Below, one piece after another: positions 34,472 to 44,212 of a stretch of DNA of 64,000 nt. Below the pieces are notes generated by a model. That model saw only the letters and a list, made by a program, of their open reading frames with translations, had not been told where the DNA came from and did not search any database. The position numbers and the translations under genes are program-made. The DNA is from CAVXTF01 sp963701375 (GTDB taxonomy: Bacteria; Actinomycetota; Acidimicrobiia; Acidimicrobiales; CAVXTF01): positions 1,302,001-1,366,000 of the forward strand of contig CAVOZT010000004.1 of NCBI GenBank assembly GCA_963701375.1, in the 5' to 3' direction. Numbering within the stretch: the stretch's first letter is position 1; each line of letters starts with the position of its first letter.

Positions 34472-35887
34472 ATGGATTTTTGCCGTGACTCGATGATCGA
34501 GCTCGCCTCTCAGGTCAGGTCCGGAGAGCTGTCCGCCCGCGAAGTGGTGGGCCACGCTCTGTCGCGTATCGAGGCGCTCAATCCCCTCGTAAACGCCTTC
34601 GTCGCCGTCGACGGTGATCGGGCCCTCGACCAAGCCGCGGCGGTCGATTCGGCGGTAGCGGCGGGGCGCGACCCCGGTCCGCTCGCCGGGATTCCTTTCG
34701 GTGTTAAGGATCTCGAAGACGCAGCGGGTTTCGTGACCACCGAGGGATCTGCCCTCTTCGCCGACGATCCTCCCGCCGAGCACGACTCGATCCTCGTCGC
34801 ACGCCTCAAGGCGGCCGGCGCGATCGTGGTCGGAAAGACCAACACGCCTGAGCTCGGCCACAAAGGCGACACCGCCAATGCAGTCTTCGGCGCGACTTCC
34901 AATCCTTGGAACCTCGAGCACAGCGCGGGGGGATCCTCGGGAGGTACGGGGGCCGCAATCGCTGCTGGCATGATCCCTCTCGGCACCGGATCGGACGGAG
35001 GCGGCTCGATACGAATCCCTTCGTCGTGCTGTGGGCTGTCGGGGATGAAGCCTTCACTCGGCAGAGTGCCTTCGGGCGGTCCGCGCGCCCCCGACTGGTT
35101 GGACCTCTCCACACGCGGTCCGATGGCGCGCCGCATCGCCGACGTCGTCGCCGCACTCGACGTCGCGGTAGGGCCAGATCCGAGCGACCTGCGATCACTG
35201 CCGAAACCCGAGGCGTCGTGGCCCGCGGCGCTGAGCGACCCCAAGGTCCCGTCGAGGATCGCATGGTCGCCGACGCTCGGTTACGCGCCACTCGACGACG
35301 AGGTGCGCGCGATCTGCACGCGGGGCGTAGAAGTACTCGCCTCACTTGGTGCCGGGGTGACCGAGGTGCCCGAGGTCTTCGAAGAGGACCCGGTCGTCGA
35401 CTGGCTGACGCTCGTGTCGTCGTACTGCGCCCGCACTCTCAGCCCTTTCCGGGGCACCGACTCATGGAAGAAGGTGGATCCGCTTCTGGCCGCGATGGCC
35501 GATCACGCGGCAAGTCAGACGTCGGCGGGGGATCTAGTCCGGGCAACGGATGCATGCCACATGTTGAATCTCAGGCTCGTCGAGTTGTTCCACGACGTCC
35601 GGCTTCTCGTGACGCCGACGTGCGCAGGTGCGCCGCCGCCCCGGTCACTCGGAGGTACCGGGATCGTGAACGGTGTCGAGGAGGCGAACTGGGTTCGCTT
35701 CACCTATCCGTTCAACATGACCAGGTCACCGGCTGCGACGGTGTGCGTCGGGATGACGTCTGAGGGCCTGCCTGTCGGACTGCAACTCGTGGGTCCTCAG
35801 CACGCAGATCTGGTCGTGCTCCGATCTGCGGCAGCGCTCGAGGTGGCCATCGGCTTCGACGCAGTCCCTGCGATCACTGCGGTTTGA
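34472..35887 (+). CDS. Amidase (amidase signature family)
   Basis: 471 residues from ATG 34472 (GTG 34466 is two codons upstream). The Ser-cisSer-Lys triad is visible: Lys in 'GIPFGVKDLEDAAGF', cis-Ser in 'NLEHSAGGSSGGTGAAIAAG', nucleophile Ser in 'GSDGGGSIRIPSSCCG'. The C-terminal 'NMTRSPAATVCVGMTSEGLP' with 'VGLQLVGPQ' completes the family pattern. It hydrolyses amides; it could be GatA-like, but there are no gatB or gatC genes here, so a catabolic amidase is likelier. Overlaps the convergent DUF2510 gene by 14 bases. Confidence 0.92.
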   Translation: MDFCRDSMIELASQVRSGELSAREVVGHALSRIEALNPLVNAFVAVDGDRALDQAAAVDSAVAAGRDPGPLAGIPFGVKDLEDAAGFVTTEGSALFADDPPAEHDSILVARLKAAGAIVVGKTNTPELGHKGDTANAVFGATSNPWNLEHSAGGSSGGTGAAIAAGMIPLGTGSDGGGSIRIPSSCCGLSGMKPSLGRVPSGGPRAPDWLDLSTRGPMARRIADVVAALDVAVGPDPSDLRSLPKPEASWPAALSDPKVPSRIAWSPTLGYAPLDDEVRAICTRGVEVLASLGAGVTEVPEVFEEDPVVDWLTLVSSYCARTLSPFRGTDSWKKVDPLLAAMADHAASQTSAGDLVRATDACHMLNLRLVELFHDVRLLVTPTCAGAPPPRSLGGTGIVNGVEEANWVRFTYPFNMTRSPAATVCVGMTSEGLPVGLQLVGPQHADLVVLRSAAALEVAIGFDAVPAITAV

Positions 35888-36542
35888 TTCGGGACTCGCC
35901 CCAGGCCCGACCGTCCCACCATCGGATCGCGTCTGGTCGTTCGGGATCCGGGTACCACGCCGGCGGGGGAGGAAAGGCCGGCGACGGTTCGAGGAAAGCC
36001 AAATTCGAGCTCGGTGTCAGCGCAATGTCGTCGGCAAGCCTGTTGGTCCGTGCGAATGACACGCTGCTCATATCCTCAGGATGGCGAACTGGAGGCACGA
36101 ACGGCACCGCCACGCTCGGTCCGGCATGCCATCCCGCAGGACCCGGACGCCAATCTGTCGCGGGGTCCAATTGCCAGCGGGTTGTGGGATCCATCGGATC
36201 AATCGCATGACCGAAAGCCTTGACGCCGTTATTACGGCTGTTCGGGTGCGCATTTGCTCCGCGAGCTTTCATCGCCGTAGAGATCGCTGAAGCCGCGGCG
36301 GCCACGGACGACAAAGCGCCGGCGATGAGGATGACGATGCCGGCCCAGTAAACGGAGTCGGTGAATCCGCAATTGACTCCGGTCGGGTTTACTCCCCGCC
36401 GGAGACGTTGCGGCAGATCGAGGCACGCGTCGTGCCCTCCGCTCTCGTGCACGCACATGTAGAGCCCTACAAATGCCACGGCGAGACATGCTCCGGCCCA
36501 TAGTGCCGAGCGCATCGCTGTGGTTCTGTCCCTAACCACCAT
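35874..36542 (-). CDS. Membrane protein with C-terminal DUF2510 domain
   Basis: 222 residues. Two hydrophobic segments ('LWAGACLAVAFVGLYMC' near residue 15-32 and 'YWAGIVILIAGALSSVAAAA' near 65-85) enclose a short Cys-containing external loop. A long Pro-rich cytoplasmic part follows, ending in DUF2510: 'PPPAWYPDPERPDAIRWWDG'. DUF2510 is a small actinobacterial domain often attached to membrane proteins; its function is not established. Confidence 0.75.
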   Translation of the reverse strand: MVVRDRTTAMRSALWAGACLAVAFVGLYMCVHESGGHDACLDLPQRLRRGVNPTGVNCGFTDSVYWAGIVILIAGALSSVAAAASAISTAMKARGANAHPNSRNNGVKAFGHAIDPMDPTTRWQLDPATDWRPGPAGWHAGPSVAVPFVPPVRHPEDMSSVSFARTNRLADDIALTPSSNLAFLEPSPAFPPPPAWYPDPERPDAIRWWDGRAWGESRIKPQ

Positions 36543-36984
36543 GCGGGCCCCCTTGGTAGCAGCCCGTTACCTTGATAGATGGTGCCACAGCCCGTCTGAT
36601 TGCAACGCGGAAAAGTCTCGAATGGTGGGCGTCCGTTGTTCTGATTATCGCATGAGTGGCCTTTTTGTTGTTCGGTTGGACCGTACAAGGTCGAATTTGT
36701 GAAATCACTGATGCCGCAAATGCGGCAGCGACATATACCGCATCCGCGGGTACAGGGATTTGACGCGAGAAGCCGATGCTTCGGTCATGGTCCTTCGCCA
36801 AACGGTGGAAAGGATTTAGGACCAGGGCCATTTGCCGCCCGCTCGACAACGAAGAGCGACGCCGCGGCTGAGGCCTAAGCGGCCTGATGCACGAGATGTT
36901 TCGAGACCTGTTCGATAGCTGAGAATTTCTCCCGATCGAATTGCCTGGGTGACGCGCCGCACAATCAGCAAGTCGCGGTCACGG
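36543..36984. other. Intergenic region upstream of the giant surface-protein gene
   Basis: About 440 bases without a credible gene; the small open frames here have no ribosome sites and overlap each other on both strands. The stretch 36640-36720 is less GC-rich than its surroundings and probably holds promoters for the divergent genes. I looked for known cyclic-dinucleotide riboswitch motifs and saw none. Confidence 0.5.
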
Positions 36985-37026
36985 CTACTCCTGGCAAATG
37001 GCGGCGGGCGATCATCGGAGGAGTAG
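36985..37026 (+). promoter_or_regulatory. Hairpin that can hide the ribosome binding site of the giant surface-protein gene
   Basis: CTACTCCT (36985-36992) is perfectly complementary to AGGAGTAG (37019-37026). The second arm contains the Shine-Dalgarno GGAGGAG (37017-37023) of the gene starting at 37030. An 8-bp stem with a 26-base loop would sequester the site, so translation may depend on a ligand, temperature, or an antisense RNA or protein that opens it. Confidence 0.5.
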
Positions 37027-37029
37027 GAA

Positions 37030-40000
37030 ATGAAGTTGGGAATAGTCACCGCGCGCACCGAGCCACGTCGCGTCATCAGACCGGGCTCCTGGCTAGGCGC
37101 GTTCCTCGCGTTCGTGATCGGACTGGCGGTCCTTTCCGTCTCGGCGGCGACGCCGGCTTTCGCCGCGGGAGCTCAGCTGTTCTCGGAGACTTTCCAGAAC
37201 AACACTGTTCCGACCTCTGAGGTCGTTCTCCCGAACCTGCCCTCGGGAGCGGCGCAGGCCCCGCCCAGCCAGGCGTGTCTCACCGCCGGGGGCACACCCT
37301 CGGGTGCGTCGGCAGTACCTCAGTGCCCGGGCGCTTCTGACCCGAACGGCTCGGGTCTCCTGCGCTTCACGGACACTGGCAACGCAGAGGAGGGCGGCGT
37401 CTTCTCGGCAACGAGCGTGCCGGCGACCCAGGGCCTGGACATCACATTCGACTCCTACCAGTTCGGCGGTTCGGGGGCAGACGGCATTGCGTTTGCTCTC
37501 GCCATTGCCAACCCGGCCGCTCCTCAGCCGCCGGCCGATATCGGGAACTCGGGAGGCAGTCTCGGGTATGCACCGTATGTCGGCGGGGGCGCCAACGGAC
37601 TGAGCCTCGGCTACCTCGGCGTCGGCATCGACGCGTACGGCAACTTCTCGACGACCCAACCAGACGGCACCGACTGCGCGGGACAGGGAGATCCTGGCAA
37701 TGGCGTTCTGACACCCCAATCGGTCGCGGTTCGCGGGCCGGGTAACGGCCAGAACGGTTACTGCCTTATCGGCGCACCGACGACCGACGGCTCGGCAACA
37801 CTCGACGGGGGGTCGCCCGTCTCCGTTCCGGTCGAGGTCGCCATCAACCCCACCGGCAGCTCGTTCACAACCGCTTCGGGGCTGGTCGTCCCAGCGGCCG
37901 ACTACGCAGCGCAGTGGACTCCTGTCGGAGGCACCCAGCAGACCATGACAGGTGCGCTTCCCAACCTGGACGCAGCGCAGTACGCGGACCTCGGCATCCC
38001 GACGAGCTATTACAACTCCTCGGGGATTCCCTACCAGATGACCTTCGGTTGGGTCGCGTCCACCGGTGGCCTCACGGATACCCACGAGATCCGTGACGTC
38101 GTGGTCTCAAACGGCACTGGCAGCTCACCCACTTTCGGGCTCACCGCGTCGGACAACAAGAGCGGCGTGTTCGGACAGGGGACCTCGGTCGGCTACACCT
38201 TCACACCCAGCATGTCCGGCGCGAACGAGTCCGGGACTGTCACGTTCGCTGACCCGTTCCCCGCAGGGCTCACGCCGACGAGCACAGCCGGGACCGACGT
38301 GTCGTGGACCTGTTCGATCGCGAGTGCCACGGTGACCTGTACGCACGCAGGCGTCTCTTCGCCCGCGACAATGCCGAGCATCCACATCGTGGCGTCGGTC
38401 GCCTCGAATGCGAGCACGGCGCCCGGGGCGCTCAACGACCGGGGTTACGTTTCGGCCAACGACGCTCTCGATGCAGACGCGCTCGACCAGGGCACCGCTT
38501 ACGGACCTGCGACAGTCACGTCTCTTTCGCCGAACACCGGTCCGTCAACGGGTGGGACGCATGTCGCAGTCACCGGCACCAACTTCAACAATGTGTCTTC
38601 TGTAAACGTCGGGTCGGCGACCGTGAGTGCCACGTGCACCGGCTCCCCGCCCTTCAGCGACTGTTACACCCTCAACAGCACCACCTCCATCACGCTCTAT
38701 ACGCCGTCAGGCGCTGCGGCGGGTGGCGTGGGTGCACAGAACGTGACGGTGACCAACGACGCCGGAACCGGGTCGGGAAGCACCTACACGTACACGAAGG
38801 CACCCAGCACGACGACGGTTTCCCCTTCGGTGAACCCGTCTGTCTCCGGCCAGGCCGCCTCCTTCACGGCGAACCTCACACCGGGAGCAACCGGAAGCGT
38901 GACGTTCGCGATCACGCCATCTCATGGATCGGCGGTCGCCTGCACAGGGGGAGACACCGTCGTCGTATCGGCGAGCGCCGCAACATGCTCGATCCCTTCT
39001 GACTCATTGCTCGCCGTCGGATCCACGTACGCGGTTACCGCCAACTACAGCGGGGACGCTAACTACCTCACCTCGACGGGGAGCCTCAGCCCCCCTCAGA
39101 CGGTGAACCCCGCACCCACGACCACTTCCACGCCGACGTCAACCGTGAACCCCTCTGTATACGGGCAGTCGGTGACTTACTCGACGACCGTTTCCTCGAA
39201 CGCCCCAGGAGCCGGGATCCCGACGGGGAGTGCGTTGTTCTCAGAGACCGTCCGCGGGATTACGACGGGGATGTGTATCGGGACCCTGGACGGGTCAGGG
39301 GATGCGAGTTGCACCTCGAGCACGCTTCCACCAGCAGGCATCGCCTCGGTCAAAGCCTCATACCTCGGTGACTCCAACTACTTGGCCTCTACTTCGAGCG
39401 GGCTCGTGCAGTTCGTGGATCAGGCATCCACCACAACGGTGCTCTCGTCGAACCTCAATCCCTCCGGATACGGCAAGCCTGTGGCCTTCACGGCAACCGT
39501 GAGTCCTGGTCCCCCCGGCGGCGGTACGCCGGTTGGACAGGTTGCCTTCTCGGTTGACGGGAGTCAGATCACCGGGTGCTCGAACGTCTCGTTGGACGGT
39601 TCAGGACAGGCCACCTGCACGACTTCGAGTCTCTCCGTGGCGGGCCACACGGTGGTCGCCGCATACGGCGGGAACGCCAACTACCTGTCGTCTTCCGGCT
39701 CACTAACTCAGACGGTCGGCCAGGAGGTGACGTCCACGAGCGAGACGTCGTCGGTGAACCCCTCGGTCACCGGGCAGGGCGTCGCGATCACCGCTCACGT
39801 GTTGTTCAGCGGTTCTGGCACCCCGACGGGCACGGTCACCTTCACGATGACGCCGACGTCCGGACCGGCGCCGCAATGTTCGGGCGGCAACAGCATCGCA
39901 CTCGGTGCCTCGAATTCTGCCGTCTGCAATCTCGTCCTTACGGCGGCCGGTGCTCCCTATCACGTTCAGGCCGAGTACAACGGGGACTCGAACTTTGACG

Positions 40001-43000
40001 CGTCGGGCTCAGCCTCGCTCAATCAGGTGGTCACCGGGGCCTCGACCACCACGTCGGTGTCGACGTCGGTCCCTAACGCAGTCACCGACCAGACGATCGT
40101 GTTCACCGCGACGGTGAGCGCTGTGTCGCCCGGAAGCGGCGCTCCTAACGACGGCACCGTCGCCTTCGATATCCATGGCTCGCCCGTCACGAATTGCGGG
40201 ACCCAAGCCGTTACGGCGGGAACAGCTACCTGCACCGTCTCGAACCTGGACGTCGCCGGAGGTCCCGCCTATTCGGTCACCGCCTTCTACGGCGGTGCGC
40301 CGGACTACGCATCGTCCAACAACTCGGGTAGTCCCCTCATCCAGACGATTGGTCCGGACGCAACTACCACGTCGCTTTCATCGAGCACGAACCCGAGCAC
40401 CTATGGCCAGAACGTGAACTTCACCGCAACAGTCACGGCAAACGCGCCTGGCGGTGGCACGCCTACCGGCACGGTCACGATCTCTGTTGACGGGTCGACG
40501 CTGTGCACTGGACTTCTCGGCGAGGGTCAGTTCACGTGCTCGTCGAGCACGCTTACTGCAGGGACGCATCAGCTCTCTGCTACCTACGCCGCGAGCACCG
40601 ATTACGGCTCTTCGATTTCGCCCACGCTCGCCCAAGGGGTGAACCAGGCGGCGACGACCACGACGGTGACGTCCTCTCACAATCCGTCGCCTCTCGGCGA
40701 GACCGTGACCATTACAGCGACCGTTGCACCCGTCGCACCGGGTCAGGGGACGCCGACGGGCCTGGTTGACTTCTCGAACGGCATCATTCCCATCTGCGTA
40801 AACGTCCCTCTCTCTGAGGGCCTCGCGACATGCACGATCGACTACCCGATCGGCACCTACACGATCGTCGCTGCATACAGGGGAAGCGCAGGATTCGCGC
40901 AATCGAGCGGTCAGACCACCCAGGTCGTCCAGATGGCATCGACCACGACGACCGTCATTGGTGCACCAACGGTCGTCACGGGCCAAGGGGCCACGTACCA
41001 GGTCATGGTCGCAGTCGACCCGCCAGGTTCGACTCAGTCGGCAAACCTGACCGGGACAGTCTCTCTCTACGCAGTCGACACCCAGAACGACCCGCAGATC
41101 GCCCTGTGCTCAACCAACGTCGGAGAAAGCGGTGCGACAGTCTCGTGCTCGTCGTTTGCAGCAGTAGCGGCAGGGAGTCCTTGGTCGATCACCGCCGTCT
41201 ACTCCGGTGACACCAACTTCACGACGTCTACCTCTGCACCGGTCACACAGACCGTCAACCCCGCTTCAACCGCGACGAGTATCTCGTCGGTGGTGAACCC
41301 GTCTGTCACCGGCCAGAACATCACGGCGACCGCAGGGTTCACGATATTGGACCCGGGCACCGATGCCGCAGTCGCGCCAACGGGCAATGTGGAGTTCGAT
41401 ATCTCCGTCGACGGGGGCATCACGTTCAATCCCGTCTCAGGCTGTGAGTCTCAGCCAACTTCGTGGAACGTAACGACCCATGCCGGCAGCGCCACGTGCA
41501 CTCTGCCCTCGCCGCCTGCCGTCTCGAGCGTCGAGCTCATTGCCGTCTACTCCGGGGACCTGAACTTTGCGAGCTCTACCTCGCCTCCTACCACCCAGGT
41601 CGTCAACCAGGCGAGCACCACAACGGCAATCAGTATCGACACCAACCCCTCGGTCACCGGCGAGACCGTCAACTACACGTCGACGGTCACCATCACACCC
41701 CCGGGTACCGACACGACGGCTCCGACGGGAACGGTCGACTTCCAGTACTCCAACGACGGCGGGAACACCTGGAACGACATCACCGGATGTTCAGTCCAGA
41801 CACTTGCCTGGAACTCGGAGATCCACACGGGAACCGCTGCTTGCGCGACGTCTTTCGCCGAGACCTCCTCGGGGGTCATGGTCCAGGCTGTCTACTCAGG
41901 TGACGGCAACTTCGCCGGATCGATATCTGCCATCCCCGTCATCCAGGACGTGAACGCGGCGCAGACCACCACGTCTGTGGTCCTCGCGCCTGTCAGCTCG
42001 GTCTCGGGTGAAGGGGTCACCGCGACTGCGACCCTGTTGATCACCGCACCGGGCTCCGACGCAAACGGTGCACCGACCGGAACTGTCGACTTCCAGTACT
42101 CCACCAACGGCGGGGACACCTGGAACGACATCTCGGCGTGCGCGACCCAGGAGCTCGGCTGGGACTCGATAGGCCACACCGGCACCTCGTCTTGCACCAC
42201 GGCGTTCGACGCTGGGTCCTCGCCGGTCCTGGTCCAAGCCGTCTACTCGGGAGACCCGAACTTCAGCTTGTCGACGTCGCCCAGTGCGACCGAGACGGTC
42301 ACGATGGCCGGCACGACCACCTCGCTTGTCGCCACTCCCGACCACTCGGTGTCGGGACAGGCCGTCTCACTTGGTGCGACGGTCTCCATATCGGGGCCCG
42401 GCTCCGACAGCCCGGCCGGACCTTCGGGCTCGGTCGAATTCGACTACTCCACCAACGGCGGGGCTAACTGGAACCCAGTCGCCGGCTGCGCGACCGAGAA
42501 CCTCGGCTGGGACTCGATCGGCCACACAGGCAGCGCGTCTTGCACGACGGCGTTCGCCGAGACCTCATCGGGGGTCATGCTCCGAGCGGTGTACTTAGGT
42601 GACACCAACTTCACGACGTCTACCTCTGCACCGGTCACACAGACCGTCAACACAGCTGCTACCGCAATGGCACTTGGAACGTCAACGAACCCGTCGGTGA
42701 ACGGGCAGAGGGTCACGTTCGGTGTCACCGTCACTGTCAATTCACCGGGGGGCGATGCCCCGACTGGCCCGACGGGCTCCGTCACCTTCGAGAGCTCGAC
42801 TAATCACGGTGCCACTTGGCAGCAAGCGACCGGGTGCCTGACCGATGCACTTGCTTGGACCCACGCGGCGCACCACGGAAATGCGCAGTGCACCGTGCAG
42901 TTCGTGATGTCACAGTCGGGCATTCAGTTCAGAGCTCATTACTCCGGCGACTCCAACTTCGGAGCCTCCGGTTCTAACACCGTTACTCAGACGATCGGCA

Positions 43001-44073
43001 AGGGCCTCACGAGCACGGCCGTGAGCTCGTCTCCCAACTCGTCGGCACCGCGCCAACCCGTGACGTTCACGGCGAAGATATCTGTTATCGCTCCAGGCCT
43101 TGGGACGATGAGCGGAACGGTGCTGTTCACCGATGGGGTTTCCACGTTGTGTGCCGGAGTCAACCTGAACAACGCGGGTTCTGCTTCGTGTGCTAGCCGC
43201 ATACCCATCACCGCCACTCAGTCCGTCGTAGCAAGGTATTCAGGAAACGCCGAGCTCGCAGGCTCCTCCGGGTCGGTGAACCAGAGCGTCACGCACGGTT
43301 ACCGCCTGCTAGGCGCTGACGGCGGGGTGTTCAGCTTCGGGAATGCTCAGTTCTACGGTTCTCTGCCTCAGATCGGATTTTCGCCGGCCGGTTCGGGGCG
43401 TCCCCATGAGCTCAATGCCCCCCTCGTCGGTATCTCCTCGACACTGGACGGCAAGGGCTACTGGCTCGTTGCCTCAGACGGTGGGGTGTTCACTTTCGGG
43501 GACGCCGTGTTCCACGGTTCGACCGGTGCGATGCGCCTGAACAAACCCATCGTCGCTATGGCGATCACCCCTGACGGCAAGGGGTACTGGCTCGTGGCCT
43601 CCGACGGTGGCGTGTTTGCCTTTGGAGACGCCGTGTTCCACGGCTCGACCGGTGCGATGCGACTGAACAAGCCCATCGTCGCCATGGCGATCACCCCTGA
43701 CGGCAAGGGCTACTGGCTCGTGGCGTCCGACGGTGGAGTCTTCGCATTCGGGACCGCCCGTTATGTCGGATCGCCATCGACAGGTCGCGCTATAGCGCAA
43801 CCTGTGGTCGGACTCGCCGCGACGTTCGACGGTGGGGGTTATTGGCTCGTGACGGCCGGAGGTCAGGTCTATTCCTTCGGCAATGCGGTCAGGGTCACCG
43901 GAGGAACCACGCCCGACGCTGCGGTGGTCGGGATGGCCGGTAGCGCCGACGGAAAGGGCTACTGGATGGTCACGGCTCGGGGAGGTATCTACACCTACGG
44001 CGACACGCGATACGACGGGTCCACGTCGGCCATGGGCTTGCAGAGGCCGATTGTCGGAATGTCAGGCCTCTGA
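37030..44073 (+). CDS. Giant secreted surface protein: lectin-like domain, IPT/TIG, 14 Ig-like repeats and a C-terminal propeller
   Basis: 2347 residues from ATG 37030. Residues 1-45 are a signal peptide ('WLGAFLAFVIGLAVLSVSAA' then 'TPAFA'). About 46-365 resembles an L-type lectin ('LDITFDSYQFGGSGADGIAF', 'YLGVGIDAYGNFS'). About 370-490 is a DUF11-like domain, about 497-590 an IPT/TIG domain ('SLSPNTGPSTGGTHVAVTGT'). About 594-2085 holds fourteen Ig-like repeats of 97-117 residues, each beginning near 'TTT-x-SS-x-NPS-x-x-GQ' and containing 'GTPTG' and 'Y-x-GD-x-N'. The last 255 residues are six 'GYWLVASDGGVFAFGDAVFH'-type blades. No LPXTG or S-layer motif is seen. Probable adhesin or matrix protein; codon use matches neighbours. 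Confidence 0.9.
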   Translation: MKLGIVTARTEPRRVIRPGSWLGAFLAFVIGLAVLSVSAATPAFAAGAQLFSETFQNNTVPTSEVVLPNLPSGAAQAPPSQACLTAGGTPSGASAVPQCPGASDPNGSGLLRFTDTGNAEEGGVFSATSVPATQGLDITFDSYQFGGSGADGIAFALAIANPAAPQPPADIGNSGGSLGYAPYVGGGANGLSLGYLGVGIDAYGNFSTTQPDGTDCAGQGDPGNGVLTPQSVAVRGPGNGQNGYCLIGAPTTDGSATLDGGSPVSVPVEVAINPTGSSFTTASGLVVPAADYAAQWTPVGGTQQTMTGALPNLDAAQYADLGIPTSYYNSSGIPYQMTFGWVASTGGLTDTHEIRDVVVSNGTGSSPTFGLTASDNKSGVFGQGTSVGYTFTPSMSGANESGTVTFADPFPAGLTPTSTAGTDVSWTCSIASATVTCTHAGVSSPATMPSIHIVASVASNASTAPGALNDRGYVSANDALDADALDQGTAYGPATVTSLSPNTGPSTGGTHVAVTGTNFNNVSSVNVGSATVSATCTGSPPFSDCYTLNSTTSITLYTPSGAAAGGVGAQNVTVTNDAGTGSGSTYTYTKAPSTTTVSPSVNPSVSGQAASFTANLTPGATGSVTFAITPSHGSAVACTGGDTVVVSASAATCSIPSDSLLAVGSTYAVTANYSGDANYLTSTGSLSPPQTVNPAPTTTSTPTSTVNPSVYGQSVTYSTTVSSNAPGAGIPTGSALFSETVRGITTGMCIGTLDGSGDASCTSSTLPPAGIASVKASYLGDSNYLASTSSGLVQFVDQASTTTVLSSNLNPSGYGKPVAFTATVSPGPPGGGTPVGQVAFSVDGSQITGCSNVSLDGSGQATCTTSSLSVAGHTVVAAYGGNANYLSSSGSLTQTVGQEVTSTSETSSVNPSVTGQGVAITAHVLFSGSGTPTGTVTFTMTPTSGPAPQCSGGNSIALGASNSAVCNLVLTAAGAPYHVQAEYNGDSNFDASGSASLNQVVTGASTTTSVSTSVPNAVTDQTIVFTATVSAVSPGSGAPNDGTVAFDIHGSPVTNCGTQAVTAGTATCTVSNLDVAGGPAYSVTAFYGGAPDYASSNNSGSPLIQTIGPDATTTSLSSSTNPSTYGQNVNFTATVTANAPGGGTPTGTVTISVDGSTLCTGLLGEGQFTCSSSTLTAGTHQLSATYAASTDYGSSISPTLAQGVNQAATTTTVTSSHNPSPLGETVTITATVAPVAPGQGTPTGLVDFSNGIIPICVNVPLSEGLATCTIDYPIGTYTIVAAYRGSAGFAQSSGQTTQVVQMASTTTTVIGAPTVVTGQGATYQVMVAVDPPGSTQSANLTGTVSLYAVDTQNDPQIALCSTNVGESGATVSCSSFAAVAAGSPWSITAVYSGDTNFTTSTSAPVTQTVNPASTATSISSVVNPSVTGQNITATAGFTILDPGTDAAVAPTGNVEFDISVDGGITFNPVSGCESQPTSWNVTTHAGSATCTLPSPPAVSSVELIAVYSGDLNFASSTSPPTTQVVNQASTTTAISIDTNPSVTGETVNYTSTVTITPPGTDTTAPTGTVDFQYSNDGGNTWNDITGCSVQTLAWNSEIHTGTAACATSFAETSSGVMVQAVYSGDGNFAGSISAIPVIQDVNAAQTTTSVVLAPVSSVSGEGVTATATLLITAPGSDANGAPTGTVDFQYSTNGGDTWNDISACATQELGWDSIGHTGTSSCTTAFDAGSSPVLVQAVYSGDPNFSLSTSPSATETVTMAGTTTSLVATPDHSVSGQAVSLGATVSISGPGSDSPAGPSGSVEFDYSTNGGANWNPVAGCATENLGWDSIGHTGSASCTTAFAETSSGVMLRAVYLGDTNFTTSTSAPVTQTVNTAATAMALGTSTNPSVNGQRVTFGVTVTVNSPGGDAPTGPTGSVTFESSTNHGATWQQATGCLTDALAWTHAAHHGNAQCTVQFVMSQSGIQFRAHYSGDSNFGASGSNTVTQTIGKGLTSTAVSSSPNSSAPRQPVTFTAKISVIAPGLGTMSGTVLFTDGVSTLCAGVNLNNAGSASCASRIPITATQSVVARYSGNAELAGSSGSVNQSVTHGYRLLGADGGVFSFGNAQFYGSLPQIGFSPAGSGRPHELNAPLVGISSTLDGKGYWLVASDGGVFTFGDAVFHGSTGAMRLNKPIVAMAITPDGKGYWLVASDGGVFAFGDAVFHGSTGAMRLNKPIVAMAITPDGKGYWLVASDGGVFAFGTARYVGSPSTGRAIAQPVVGLAATFDGGGYWLVTAGGQVYSFGNAVRVTGGTTPDAAVVGMAGSADGKGYWMVTARGGIYTYGDTRYDGSTSAMGLQRPIVGMSGL
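41206..41259 (+). repeat. 54-bp exact duplication inside the Ig-repeat region (copy 1)
   Basis: Identical to 42598-42651. It encodes 'GDTNFTTSTSAPVTQTVN', the end of Ig repeats 8 and 12. Perfect identity over 54 bases against divergent flanks indicates recent gene conversion or duplication within the gene. Confidence 0.9.
42598..42651 (+). repeat. 54-bp exact duplication inside the Ig-repeat region (copy 2)
   Basis: Identical to 41206-41259, 1392 bases upstream and in the same reading frame. It could mediate in-frame deletion of the four intervening Ig repeats by recombination. Confidence 0.9.
43456..43748 (+). repeat. 126-bp tandem repeat encoding propeller blades
   Basis: Units begin at 43456, 43582 and 43708 (the third is partial). 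The first two copies differ at only a few positions and encode a 42-residue blade beginning 'GYWLVASDGGVF'. Near-identical DNA shows recent tandem duplication; copy number may vary between strains. Confidence 0.9.
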
Positions 44074-44212
44074 TTCTCCGGCGTCGACGTGCCGAAATGT
44101 TCCCCCACGTGCCACAGCAGCAACAGTAAGCATCAAGGGTATGTGATTTTTCGGAGCAGCCTGTTAGCGTGACCAAGCAATTAGAAGGCCATCTCGGCGG
44201 AGGAGGAACAAG

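Noticed and set aside
34472..35887. GatA subunit of tRNA amidotransferase
   Set aside because: The amidase triad is compatible, but gatB and gatC are absent and the sequence ends resemble general amidases.
36985..37029. Known c-di-GMP or c-di-AMP riboswitch before the surface-protein gene
   Set aside because: A hairpin is present but the conserved core motifs of those riboswitches are not.
38811..43300. CRISPR or satellite DNA in the repeat region
   Set aside because: The repeats are in-frame protein repeats (Ig-like domains) with diverged codons.
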